DNA of 64,000 bases from Asterias rubens (GCF_902459465.1 NC_047071.1:9185002-9249001); one strand, 5' to 3'. Numbered from the stretch's first letter, positions 34,019 to 46,255 are shown. Notes: generated by a model from the letters alone, not told the origin. Numbers and translations: made by a program.

Positions 34019-35778
34019 GCAACAACAACAACAACAACAACAACAACAGCAACATAAACATAAACATAAACATATTTAAAAACATAAACAAAACAAACGA
34101 CAACAAACATTGTAAACACTCTTTAAAGAAACCTGTTACATGGTCAAGGCTAATGGATGCACCCAATTTGTAACTAATGAACACCTGTTTTCCTTGTTTG
34201 TTATATTTACAAAATTAAAAGTTGCGATCTTAGAGAGATCTTGCAGAAACATATGTTACAGCTTTGAGATTGAAACTACGGAAGCCTAGAAGTGCTGTAA
34301 GACTTAATTGTTGAAATCCCAATCACGGGGAAGTCATCCTACAGAGAGAAAATAAATTGGCTTCGTTCCAAGATTAGTATCTCGGGAATCAAATGTCATG
34401 AAGAAAAAAAAGTCCACCCTCCCGAGAGAAATATATAAATTGATGTTGACATTCTACCAACAAAATGTAAACCCAATAAAAGTTATCTTAGAGTTACGAA
34501 ACTCTTCAGTAAGCTGTTGACACGGTCACGCGCTGCCCCACACTACAAACAAAAATACTTATTGAAAAGGTGGTCTTACTAGTTTGACAAGTTTCTCTAA
34601 TTCTACTGAAATAACTGTCGTCAACCAGATTCACCTGAAAGGTTTACAAACTCTAAGCATTGTGATCAGATAGTGATAAAATTTTCCATTTCAAACGCCG
34701 AGTTGAGAGGGGGGGGGGGGTAGACGTGTTAGCCTATTTCGAAACCATGAAAATCTATTTTACATTTCTATTAAAAAATAATATAATGAGGCATTACCTA
34801 CATTGACCCCCCCAACCGGCTCCGCATTTCTTGCTACGAGCTCTATTTATAGCCAAACTGACATGATTATTAATGGATTCCTACTGAAGTATATGGATAG
34901 TTGCCAAGGTATCTACAACTTAAATGTTGCAGCCAAGAATTGAAATGTTAAAAAAAGACACAGTTACTTCGAATTTTGTGTACGTCTATTTTGAGATTTG
35001 TTAATGTAGGCCCTACTGACGGTTTTTCATTTCAATTATTTGTTCTGGTTGTTGCTTTGTGTTGATCTTTTGGTTTCGAAACCAAGCGCAGTAAAATTAA
35101 GAATTATCAATAAAAACGTAATATATTCATTTTTGTTTTGCATCGATGTCATGCAAAATGTGTAAGATCGGTTGTTCACTATAATTTTCTCGTGACCCAG
35201 ATGGCCGATCAAACTCAAACTTATACAAGTTTGTACGTTTATGAATGATAGTGGATAACAAAAAGTGCTTACAATGCCCGCAACTGTTTTGTTTGCAAAA
35301 CAACAACAACTATGTAATATATTTCTTTAAAATACTAAGCACTGTTTATATCTTTCAAGCACCTATAATCAAAATGTGACACCATGTCCCTTGATTGTAT
35401 CCATGCAATTGTTTCCATATATAGTTCCCGGGGCGCATGATTCACGGTCAAAAGTGTGATGAATCTTGGACAATTTCCAAACTTAAACATGTTTAAAGAC
35501 AACTTGTCAATTTGAGTGTTTCCTCTCAGTCGTTAACTTAAAGGGAAAGTATACGTTAGGTAATCACCCTTGAGACTAATTGCAATAAAAACACTTTGCA
35601 GAGAGCATTTTTAGAAACATTACTATATTTTGTTTATGCTGGCAATGATTACTGTTGTTCAGAAAAGGAAGCACGTTGTCCAAAGCTCTTGGTTTGTTTT
35701 GATGAAGCGACACTCTGACAGAACTACCAGTCCAATATATAACAAGTCAAGGATGACAAAGTAGTTCTGTGAATTATA
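32969..35778. other. Intergenic; CAA microsatellite inside
   Basis: A (caa)n/(aca)n run at about 33979-34052 explains the poly-Leu/poly-Val open frames on the minus strand. A poly-G run is at 34709. No gene was recognised. A repeat A-like fragment starts near 35540. Confidence 0.5.
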
Positions 35779-35784
35779 TTTATT
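35779..35784 (-). terminator. Polyadenylation signal for the minus-strand gene
   Basis: Minus-strand AATAAA about 400 nt after the TGA at 36187-36185. A 30-base homopolymer run (poly-T on the minus strand, near 36047-36076) would lie inside this 3' UTR. Confidence 0.35.
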
Positions 35785-36043
35785 TTTTTAAGGTAACTTT
35801 CTATGACAGTAGATTATCACAGACAGCTGGATAAAGCTGTAGGCTGATGCAAATCTCCAGCCAAAAGTGTACCAATTTATGCGAAACAAATAAAACACAT
35901 TGGACACCATATAACAAAACAATATGAAGTAACGTGCCGCTACCCTCAAATACTATCAAAAAACTGGCATTAGCAGAATTTGTCCCTCTTTGGGCTTGAG
36001 AACTCTTCACCCTGTCAAGAATGTTTCCAATGACGAAGACATC

Positions 36044-36078
<35 letters not shown>

Positions 36079-36184
36079 GGGGTAATGGGATTTTGATGGT
36101 GTATTGAGCTTCAATCATCCATGGGTGTCATTCCAACAGCTCGATGGGTTCATCCCCCTGTTCACACGGTGACCCTCGAGTGAG

Positions 36185-37560
36185 TCAGAGAATTGCGGTG
36201 GGAACAGGAAGAGCCAGCGGACGGAGAGGGTTGATATAGGACTCAGGTTGAGGACGTCGAGCAGCCATGTAGAAGTTCCCCCTTGTTACCTACAAAAGTT
36301 TTGGATTAAGGGCATATGAAGGTTGAAGGATGTCGGAAATTGTTTCATTATAATGTTCCATTGTCAAACTAATGTTTCATATATGCACTCAGTATATAAT
36401 ATACAGAGTACTTAAAGGAGTAGGATAGTATTCAAAATCTAACAATATTATTCAAAATGTTTTTTACTCTTTTTGACCACTTTTTTTGAAACATGACGCC
36501 ATTGAAAATCTGCAACAAAATGAAAATGTCCAGTCCAGAGGCAAAGTCTAATGCCTTTTTGACTGAATGTGATAAATAAATCGGGAATGAAATTAAACTT
36601 TTCCTTAACAAAAATGTGCTGACCCATGACGTTAATGTGTTGACGTTTTAGGTCTTTGAGAACATTTTCACTAGAAGGATATAAAAAAAAAAAAAACTAT
36701 TTGTAGGCCTATAATACATTCTTAGGGTGGGAGGGAATACCAGTGGTAAACATAAATATTGGCATTAAGTAATTGTTGACGTACCGAATGTGCTTCTGAA
36801 GGCTTTGTCACGTAGCCTGAAGTACACTAATGTAACCCTAACTTGAAGACGCTGGGATGTTTAAAGACAGTGGACACTATTGGTAATTGTCAAACAACAG
36901 TCTTCTCACTTGGTGTATCTCAACATAATACTGTATGCATAAGATAACAAACCTGTGAACATTATTGAGCTCCATCGGTCGTCGCAGTTGGGAGATGTTA
37001 ATGAAAGAAAAAATACCCTTGTCACACGAAGTTGTGTGCTTTCAGATGCTTGATTTCTAGACCTCAATTCTAAATATAATATGAGGTCTCGAAATCCAAT
37101 TCGTTGAAAATTACTTCTTTCTCGAAAACTACATCACCGCAGCGGGAGCCATTTCCCACAAAGGTTATATTATGCTAATCATTATTTTTGAGTAATTACC
37201 AACAGTGTCCACTGCCTTTAAATGTAGCCCCAACTGAAATATGTACCTAAATCAAATACAATACAAAATGCATTTATATACCACTGTTTCTTTTACTTAG
37301 ATCACAGCGGTTTAAACCCCGAATACATGCATAAACCCTTGACCCACATTTAGCTAATATAATAGTTGCAATACTTTAAATGCTTGGAGCTACATCAAGG
37401 ACCGGACTACTTAAGTTCTTCATTTAAAAAAAAATAAAAAATAAAAGTTAGTGAAGTAAAATTACTTGTAGCAGCTAACATGTTAGATGTTATACATCTT
37501 TGCAGTTCCCTTCTTACCATGCAGGGGATGTGCAATGATCTGTATTTTGGGGCGGCGTTT
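36185..37560 (-). CDS. Partial minus-strand gene: two 3'-terminal exons, product unrecognised
   Basis: On the minus strand, an exon at 37560-37518 (43 nt) has an acceptor with a pyrimidine-rich stretch ending atggcag and a donor gtaaga. It splices in frame to a terminal exon at 36289-36185 (acceptor cttttgtag), ending in TGA. The joined reading is NAAPKYRSLHIPCM then VTRGNFYMAARRPQPES, continuing with YINPLRPL, and totals about 48 visible residues. Reading upstream of the last exon without splicing hits a stop at once, which supports the splice. The intron contains a copy of the abundant repeat. The first visible exon begins with the last base of a codon, so more exons must lie at higher coordinates; I could not find them. 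The basic, Pro/Arg/Tyr-containing tail matches no family I know. Confidence 0.45.
36858..37220 (-). repeat. Repeat A copy (intron of minus-strand gene)
   Basis: Reversed copy from aaagacagtggacactattg to cagtgtccactgccttta. Confidence 0.85.
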
Positions 37561-38187
37561 CTGCCATGATTGAGCAAAAGGGAAAAGGTAGGAAGCTTTC
37601 TCAATGTCAATTACACTGAAATTAAGAAGTCTAAAATGCGACAGCTGAACCTTGCTTCAATTTCCACGGTCGCTATTTTCGTGTACGATTTTTTTTTAAG
37701 CAGCATGTACAGATAAGAAGTATTCGGACGGAAAAAACTTTAAAAGGGTCCAAAGCAATCCAATTCATTAAGAGCTTTAACAGCATATCCAGTCAAAGTG
37801 TTGGCGGTGCTAGGTGGGACTTGACACGGATTAACACTATTCGTAGAAATAGTTTGAAGCTTCATTTCCACAGGTGTGTAACAGGTTGTTTTATAGTAAG
37901 CAAAACATCAAACCTTTTGAGACAAAGATAGGTCGCCTATTAACACTTCAAGATGAGGACTGCACTGAACCAATGTGGGTTATATTGGCCCAAAATAACT
38001 GCCACCAGTGGCACCTGTCACCTACTCTTTGGGCCATTCCAGAACCATTTAAAAGTACCTTGGCGCAAGGGCACACATTAAATGACCAGGATTCGAAGCT
38101 ATAACACTCTGCCAAAGCGTCTGCTTTTCACACGTAAAAATATTACCCCCCAAAATCACTAAATTGTTCATGTGATCACTATGTGTT

Positions 38188-38545
38188 GAAGGAACACGTT
38201 GCCTTGGATCGGACGAGTTGGTCTATGAAAAGCGTTTGAAACAGTTTGTTATGAAATGCATATGGTTAGAAAAATGTTTTAAAAGTAGAATATAATGATC
38301 CACACAAGTATCACTCAAAATTGCACGGTTTTCCTTTTACGTCGCGAACTAACACGGTCGGCCATTTATGGGAGTCAAATGGCCGACCGTGTTTGTCGAC
38401 GAGGTAATACGAAAACCACGTAATTTCGAGGCATATTTGTGTAGATCATTGTATTCTACTTTTACAACATCTTTCTAACCATATCAAGTATATAGGACGC
38501 TTTTCAAAGACCAACTCGACCGATCCAAGGCAACGTGTTCCTTTA
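38188..38545. mobile_element. Large fold-back MITE, family c
   Basis: Ends gaaggaacacgttgccttgg and ccaaggcaacgtgttccttt. The centre ggtcggccatttatgggagt is followed by a shortened complementary arm. Confidence 0.9.
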
Positions 38546-39955
38546 ATTGCAGATGCGGCTTTTAAAAAAAAGGCTTCAGTTAAAAGTATGAATTCTGTTT
38601 GTGTTACTGTTTGCTCTGTGCGGGTTCATTGTTTTAATTACCAGTGGTTTGTACAACACATTAAACATCTGAAACAATACTGGATAGGATTTGAAAATGT
38701 CTTAATGTTAAAGGTGGTGATACACATAGATTATGTGCTGAACTCCACTCGGTCTTTTCAGAACCACCATCTCATAGGGAAAGATCTATTTTGCAATTAT
38801 TATTTGGATTAATTAAAACAATGCAGCGAAAATAGAAAACACCCAATTACTGTCTACATTTTGTGTGTAAAAGATTATTTTGTAGAACGAGTTGGCTTTC
38901 CTTATAAAGTTGACTTTTTTTAACACCATACAAACAATTCAGTGAAAATTGAAAACACCCAATATTAGTATCTACTTTTTGAATTTTCTTATAAAGTTGA
39001 TTTTTTGAAATACCATAAATAACAAAATTGCATAGAAGTCTCCGTAACATCGTTGGTATTTCAGACGGGTCTGTTTTTTAAGGGAAGACTTGTAAAAGCA
39101 AAAACTTATGCACGAATCACAATCATTCATGTTTTGTTTTTCAAATGAATCCAATCTTACGTCTTTTTTAATACACATTGTGCTACTCAATGAGTGCAAC
39201 TACTGCCCTCTGTTGGCAAATACAAAACTCCATAAAAATATTAATAGTCAATACAGCCCGAAACACTCGTAAAGTGGTAAACGTCCATGTTCAGTTAATT
39301 TTTAATCTTTTTCAAATGTGCTCAATGTGGATTCAGTAAAAAGGTAACTTTTGCGCCAAAACAAGGCAAATGCAAAGCTTGGGCTATATTAATCAGATCT
39401 TTCAAAAATGAGCCCCCAGACTCCCCTTATCATGTCCGATTAAAAAAGTAAAGTTTGTACAATTATAATTAATGGCATTGATGATGCCACAAGGATAAGT
39501 GACAACGGGAAACATGAAGGACATAGATTTGCTTCAGTTCTACGCCTTACTTAATGAACAGCTTCCGACTCCATAATTACATGAACTTGCAGGTGGCCGT
39601 GCTGGCTTTATAAGTAAACATTGATTTATGCGTTTAACAAGGCCTTTTACGAATACTTAACTGGCCTTGACTTAAGCCATATCTCATTATGCGTCTCAAC
39701 TAACGACTAATTAGTTGCGTCCAAAATGGTTGTTATTATTGTTGTTATTATTTTTATTTTTTCGGCCAAGATTTCAACAAACAGTACAAAATATAATATT
39801 ACCGTACTAAAGAAATATAACAGTGTAAGAAACAATGAGTGTAAACTTATGACACATAGAACAAGTGTAAACCAATGATTGAATGAGACAGAGCACTGGC
39901 AATCAAGCAAGACAATTATAAAAGCAGACAGGACAAGCCCATTCTAAGATGGCCC
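38546..39955. other. Intergenic, with one local direct duplication
   Basis: Two diverged direct copies of a segment (38822-38945 and 38935-39010, with gaaaa..gaaaacacccaat and ttccttataaagttga) are present. No gene was recognised. Confidence 0.5.
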
Positions 39956-40114
39956 GCCGTCGTTTTCACAAAGAGTTAGGACTCGTCTTATCTCGAGTTA
40001 GGACGAGTAACTCTTCCTAACTTAGGATTAATATTAAGGTCTGCATGCTACAGTGCAGGGTCCTAAGTCATAAGATTAGTCTTAAGTTAGGAAGAGTTTT
40101 GTGAAATCGACGGC
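39956..40114. mobile_element. MITE-like element, family a
   Basis: Ends ccgtcgttttcacaaagag and gttttgtgaaatcgacggc. Confidence 0.85.
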
Positions 40115-40537
40115 CGGATTTATAAAAGTGAACCTAACCACTGTGACTCTAAAGCTTATCATTCCGATCTTAAAATGGGGAAAACGAACATCTAACCTTA
40201 CCACTGAAACGAACACGGTTTATATTATTTCACAAATGAAAGGATCATAATATTTCAGCACAATAATTTACAACTATGATTACCCATGTTAGAGAGAGTC
40301 TAAATGACGGAACAGAAAGAAAAAAAATGTTGTATGGGACAACTTTATACCCCATCCACGCGCTCAGCTAAATTATTTGCGTTTATAATACACGCATAAT
40401 TTCTGCCGTAAGAAAACCATGTCATCGATGATTATTAATTTATGGCCTTGAATCTGAATTGAATAAGTGTGACATGAGATGATTACTCATTGGTTTCAAC
40501 CAAAGTCTAATGTACAGTCATTAACATTGTCCATCCA

Positions 40538-40917
40538 GGTACAGCCATTGGACATTTTCGGAACAGAAAAAAAAGTTTTAAAAAGTATTAAAAAAAACCC
40601 AAAAACAAAAACACAGATTTACAAATAACTTACAGGGGTTTACAAAAAGAAATGGTGAAAGACTTGCATGAAATATTATTCCATGAAACGCTTTACTTTT
40701 TGAGAAAACATCGAGAATTACGATTTTATTTTAAACGCATGTCATGACAAGGCGAAACGTGCGGAAACAAGGGTGGGTTTTCGCGTTAACTTCTCCCGAC
40801 TCCGATGACCGATTGAGCCTAAATTTTCACAGGTTTGTTATTTTATATATAAGTTGTGATACACGAAGTGTGGGCCTTTGGACAACACTGTTTACGGAAA
40901 GTGTCCAATGTCTTTAA
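40538..40917 (+). repeat. Interspersed repeat 'B'
   Basis: Same family as 28797-29157, with an A-rich insertion near its start. Confidence 0.85.
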
Positions 40918-41594
40918 GACAAAATAAAGTACAATATTAAAAGTCAAATTTGAAATGAGGATGACAGTTTTCGAGGGAAAAAAATAATAATAAACAGTAT
41001 AAAAATTTAAGTTTTAAACCAGTTAGAGATGTTTGAAATTTTAACAACAAATCAAAACAAAATTATTTATCAACAAGCTATATTTCCGGGATTTTTATTT
41101 CATTTATCGGGAATCACCCCAACTATGTTGTTACGTTTTCCCCGCGTTCTCAATTTCGTTTTTTGTCTTTTTTTTTTTTTTCGTTAAAGCTCAATTTTGG
41201 GTTCATCGTGGCCTGAGATGATGTGATGATGAAACAAGTTCCATAGTGTAAGGGAAGCATCATGATTGAATTGCTTCTCAATGTTATAATGGCATTAAAT
41301 AAAACCTCCTCCATATCTGGAAACTCTTATCTGATCCAATCCAAGTTCCAATGCGGCTCAATCAACATAAAACACATCCCTTGCTTTAATTCAGGATACA
41401 TTCATAAAGTCTCCGAAAATAAATACATTCTCGGTTGCTCGTTGTCTAAACATGAAAACGCAATCTCCAAAGTTACAAAGCCGTCACAAGTCACCACCCC
41501 AAATATAGGTGCCTAGCATTTTTCAACATCCCTGGGAAGTCAAGGAGACTTTCTAGCCAATGAGAACCCTCCTCCCGTTCACCAACGGGTAATG

Positions 41595-41625
41595 TTTATA
41601 GTTGACGGTATCTCAGGAGTTCAGT
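41595..41625 (+). promoter_or_regulatory. Candidate core promoter of gene 4
   Basis: TTTATA at 41595-41600 and an initiator-like TCAGTC at 41621-41626 are spaced about 28 bp apart. They would start a leader of about 100 nt ending at the ATG at 41724. Confidence 0.45.
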
Positions 41626-41723
41626 CATCGTTTTTGAATCTCAGCCGAACGGTTTCACACTTGTCTCCCGCTGTCAGTCTGAACTTCACTCTCTGGCTAG
41701 TAGTAGCGACAGAAGACAGCAAG

Positions 41724-44244
41724 ATGAAGTCTTTTCTAGCAATCACCATTATCATGGGTAAGTCTGGTTAGGTTTAACCCTTTGAATGTTAGTGAGGAGT
41801 CTTTATGAATTTTCTTATTGTGTCCTTTGATAACTTCTTAGAGGGGAATAAAGGGCAAAATTAGTTAATGGTTTGACGTTTCGACCCTCAGAGTCTTTCT
41901 CGAGTTAGTCTTCAAGAAAGACTCTGCCTCGGTTGAAATGCCAGGCCATATTATGCTTTGTTTGCTCGTATACTATTGGGTAGGAAAGAGCAAAGTATGT
42001 TTTCTCAAAGAGCAGAATGCATCAGCAGTAATCATTGTCGAAATCTATACGCTTTAAAGATAATTGTGACACATGCAAAAGCTCCACTTATAACACACAC
42101 GTTTCTTGTTACTTCGTTTGATATCAGGGAGTCTTTAACCGTTAAAAAGTTACCATGAAAATTTAGTTAGAATTGAATTTTTTTTACAAAATGTCTTTGG
42201 GAGTACTTACCCCCAACCTGAAACAAGACAAGTGTCTTTCCCCATACAAAAGAGGTAAAGTCTGATTTACCTCACTACGTGCCGGGAGGTTTTGTTCTTA
42301 GGTACCTCTTTTTGCATTTGGGGAATTTTGGCTTACAAATCAACGGGTGCCTATAGACTGGACACAGTGTTATTTCAGCAGCAAACATATTCAAATCGCC
42401 ACTGTGCAATTTCTTGAGGAAAATTGTATAACTCAACTGTATAATGAGGGTCTGTCATCGTATTTGGATTGAAAGGAGGGGTGAGGTATTTCAAGAGCAG
42501 TTGGAGCTCAGCTTACTAGAGTGCGTTTGTTTTTAGCAAGCGTCAGGATAAGCGCCTGCAATGGCAGATACCGGCACTTTATTATAAGACTTCGATTATT
42601 ATTATGTGAAGAATGGGGTCCACCTCAAACATATTCTTACTGAGCTTTTTAATAATGGAACTAAAAAGCTTTGTTATACCACCCTAAATTAGATCAGTCA
42701 TATGCGGGCGGCAGTTGCTTCATATTCAACCAAGTTTTCTGACAGAAACATCGACAATAAAACAAACCCAGATAACTTTCTAAAAAGCATATGTTTCTGC
42801 CATCGTCCGTGATTTGGTTGACTCACAGAGTCCCGCTAATAACTTACATCCGCTGTCTGTCCAAGAGCGGTCACATGTGGCCTGCTTATCTGTCAAATAA
42901 GTACCCCGCCTCACCCAGCTAAAGGGTGATTTAAATCGTTTTCTACTTCGTTTTTCTTCAGGCGAAGGTCCTCTTTGTGTCTAGAGAAGGCTAACTCATG
43001 GTTCAGAATCCAAACTGCTTCTCTCTAATCTCACTTGATGTAATGTGCCTCGTTGGCTCAAACCCTAATCCAAACCCCTAACCCGACCAGCCCCACCCAT
43101 CATGAGACCAAATGAAAACTAGACTAATGAACATTGATTGATCGCATAGCAACAGTGGTAAACTCATTGATTCTTCAGTCTGTGAACTTTAAACCTGACC
43201 TTTTAGCTAATTAGAAGGAAATGCGCACATCGGAATGTGTCAGCATTTCCTGTTCGGGGCGCTTTGGCTGCACATGCGCACAACCAGATCGAACTCAGAA
43301 CACTCACGTCATCTGTTGTATTTATTGAGGGTCGCCCCCCCCCCCTCCCCTCCCCTTAACCACCACCAACGTTGATGTTTGTCTTCAGCTTTTCAAATTG
43401 TTTTACTTAAATGAAAATGTTTCTTACAACTTAAATGTAACCATAACATTACTAATACTGGCATACGTTTAAATTCAAGTACTCCAAATCAACTCTCAAC
43501 TGATCACGACACCGGAGGCTTATAAGATGCCAAATCTTCAAGGAATACTAATGATAATAGGAAACATTAATATAGCGCCTTAAATATTTTTTTTTTTTTT
43601 ATGTTGCAGGTTGCATGGCGTTCCTTGAGGCTGGAGTTTTGAAACAAAGCTCTGGTGAAAAACAAGCCGCATTGGGGGACCCGTTCTTCGATGCAGGCGG
43701 CACCTCCAATAACGGAGACGGTATGGGAAGTCCAGTCATCGGTGCGGGAGGCAACGCTGCAGCAGCAGCCGGCGGCGGTAACGCTAACGACGGTGGTGGC
43801 GACACACCGGACGGTGCTGACCCCGGTACATACGGAGGCTACGGAGGGTATAATGGTTATGCCGGACGTTCAGGCACTAGCCATGGTTATGGAGGAGGCC
43901 GTGATGGCTACAGAGGTACCGGCCGCTTCGATGGTTACGGTACCAACCCAGGCGGTGGCGGGTACGGCACTGGCGGGTATGGTAGGAGGTACGGTACTGG
44001 CGGCTACGGGGCAGGCGGTGATGGATCCTACAGGCCCAGAGTCGAGCAGAGACCAGCTAGACCATACGGAGCAGGAGACTCCGTGAACAGCCCCAACACA
44101 CGAGAGGAGAAGGCAAAGAACCCCGGACAGATCGTCGGCAGTGCCGGGTCCACAGGCACTACGGTCGGTATCGTGATCGGTGTCGTAGCCCTCGTAGGTG
44201 TTGCTGCTGGTGTAGCAATCTTCGTCATCAAGAGGAGGAATTGA
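41724..44244 (+). CDS. Gene 4: type I membrane protein with Gly/Tyr-rich ectodomain (2 exons)
   Basis: Join 41724-41757 and 43610-44244, 222 aa. Exon 1 (34 nt) encodes MKSFLAITIIM plus one base before gtaagt. Exon 2 follows a long T tract and gttgcag, and the split codon becomes Gly. The signal peptide runs to about residue 19 (FLEA). The ectodomain contains GSPVIGAGGN with an alanine run (compare gene 3). It is followed by a Gly/Tyr domain of GYGG, GGYG and GTGGYG motifs with scattered Arg/Asp (about 83-155). One membrane span (about 197-218, VGIVIGVVALVGV...) is followed by only KRRN. The GYGG composition recalls structural, self-associating matrix proteins. The open frame starting at 43615 lacks the true N-terminus. 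Function is unknown; it is clearly related to gene 3. Confidence 0.9.
41758..43609 (+). other. Intron of gene 4
   Basis: Phase-1 intron of 1852 bp. The acceptor is preceded by about 14 consecutive T. No copy of the abundant repeat families was seen. A C-rich run is near 43338. Confidence 0.8.
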
Positions 44245-44592
44245 ATTGTTGATGGTTTAGGAGCATCGAGAACTTGCAGACGCTCCCGGGAGAATAGTCG
44301 TCGAAGAGTCACGTTCTTTCCTCAGATAACCGAATGGAGACCAATTCTATTGTAATCAGTATTTTTTGTAATAATTGAACATTTCACAGATTTGTATGTT
44401 ATGCAAATTATGATTTGCCTGAATTTGTTTATGTATGAATTTGATCCGACATCGTCTTGTTGTCCTGTTACATTTCAGTACACAGCAATTTCTTATCCCA
44501 TTTTTTTTTTTCTAGAAGTATAGCTGCAGTTAAACGTACACTAAAGTTGAGGTACGTTCAAACATGTCGCTTAAATTTGTTTGTCATTTCAA

Positions 44593-44598
44593 AATAAA
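44593..44598 (+). terminator. Polyadenylation signal of gene 4
   Basis: AATAAA about 350 bp after the gene 4 stop; a further AATAAA is near 44653. Confidence 0.55.
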
Positions 44599-45007
44599 CA
44601 TCGAATGCTCAAGTTCCTTTCTTTCCGCTTAGCTTTTATTTCTTAGTTTTAGAAATAAATTTGTTTATAACACTCATATCCTACAAATCCTTACATTGGA
44701 CACTCAGCAGAATATCAATAACAATACGATATAGTTATATATTACGTCTGCAGGCCAAGACGTTTCGATTGTACATAATCCAGTCCTAGGAATAGGTATT
44801 CGTGTAGATGATAAACAAAACCCTCTTCAACTCGCTTTTAAAAACTCCCGAATATTACACTTTGTGCAACAGCACATCATTGGTGTTTGTCTAAGCTTCA
44901 AGCAGCGTTTCTCATAGTATCATATTGACGAGTTTCAATTCAATTCGTGTTTCATGTGAGGACTCTGCATTTGCTAAGCGGGTACATCATAATGGAGAGA
45001 TTTGTGT

Positions 45008-45118
45008 CGCTAGGTGGCAGCAGACTCACCCGGTAAGATTATTGTCCTCGTTAATGTGCGCATGTTCAGAACAACAACAAAATTGAAATTTACCTGATGA
45101 GTCTGCTGCCACCTAGCG
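45008..45118. mobile_element. MITE-like element, family b
   Basis: cgctaggtggcagcagactc and gagtctgctgccacctagcg form perfect 20-bp terminal inverted repeats around about 70 bp. Confidence 0.9.
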
Positions 45119-45326
45119 TTCAAAAGTCTCTCATTTTAAAAATTTCTCGTGGTAGAACTGTTGGGTCTGGAACCAGTGACTTTTTTCGTAGCCTTTGTGT
45201 CCTGAAACGGAGATTATTCTTGACTCAACTTATTGAATAGTCAGAATCTACCCGTGAAAGAAAAACAGGTGACCACTGTAGCCATTTTGTGGTCAGGGTG
45301 ACTCATTTCCTGGGTCCAAATGACAT

Positions 45327-45480
45327 GGGGCCTTTTCCAAACGTCGGTCTGGGCTCCAGTTCCGGGTCTGGCTCCGTCATCATCTCTGGAACAGTGTACA
45401 TTATTTTGTTACGGTGTGTCCTACGATCAAATGGAGCCAGGAGCCGGAACCAAAGCCCAGGCCGAATTTGGAAACTCCCC
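45327..45480. mobile_element. Inverted-repeat element
   Basis: ggggccttttccaaacgtcg...ggctccagttccgg and its diverged reverse complement ending gaatttggaaactcccc bound 154 bp. Overlapping open frames here are shadows. Confidence 0.75.
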
Positions 45481-45742
45481 AAGGCATCCGGATCAGTGGT
45501 CTTTGACTCAATTTTCCATGTCATGATGACCCGTACAGCCCGCCAAGCTGGCCCGATCGAGGCCTGGCCCCGGTGACAATTTTCCCTTAATAATTCTGAC
45601 AAAATGAGCCATCTTTTCCGTTTTCGCAAGACTCCGTGCACATTGCGAATATTGTTGGCATAAGTTCATAGGCTAGTTGGTAATAATTTACTGATGCACA
45701 TCTCAATGATATGACGCCCAAACAAACTATGCAGTGAGAGTG

Positions 45743-45876
45743 TGGCCCTTTTCGAATCCACGGCTTCGGCTTTGGATTCGGCTTCAGGCTCCGTTCTCTC
45801 GTCTAAAAAAAAAAACGAGCGCCACCGCCAAGCACGCGCAATTAATGTCAAAACAATCGTGGTTTCGAAAAGGGCC
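45743..45876. mobile_element. Inverted-repeat element, family j
   Basis: ggcccttttcgaatccacg and cgtggtttcgaaaagggcc are the ends. A partial relative starts near 63556 (ggtcctttacgaaaccacgg). Confidence 0.75.
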
Positions 45877-46255
45877 TATGTTCCATTTAAGTTGCACTAA
45901 CTGAAAATTCAATAGTAACCGCGAGTCATAATTAATGGATTTCTTCAGCGCCTTGAGTGTTGACACTTCCTGTCTTAAATCTGTTTTCATTTATAAAAAT
46001 GTAGATCTGTAATATAATAGTTTTAAATACATGCTAATAAAAAGTAAATGAAATATTTTATTGGAGGAAAATAATTGTTTCTATGACTTTATTATCTTGT
46101 GTTTCAATTTACGTTTGCTTTCTTTAAGATCGCTACTGCAAAGACCCCTTTTCCTTCCCAAAATGCCTTTCGACAACATAAAACAATCAGCCAGACAGGA
46201 AGCTCAATATGGTTTATTATGGGTTGTTTGGGGGCTTAACCTTTTTTGTTTTTTT

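Noticed and set aside
33907-34184. Poly-Val/poly-Leu minus-strand frames
   Set aside because: They are translations of a CAA microsatellite.
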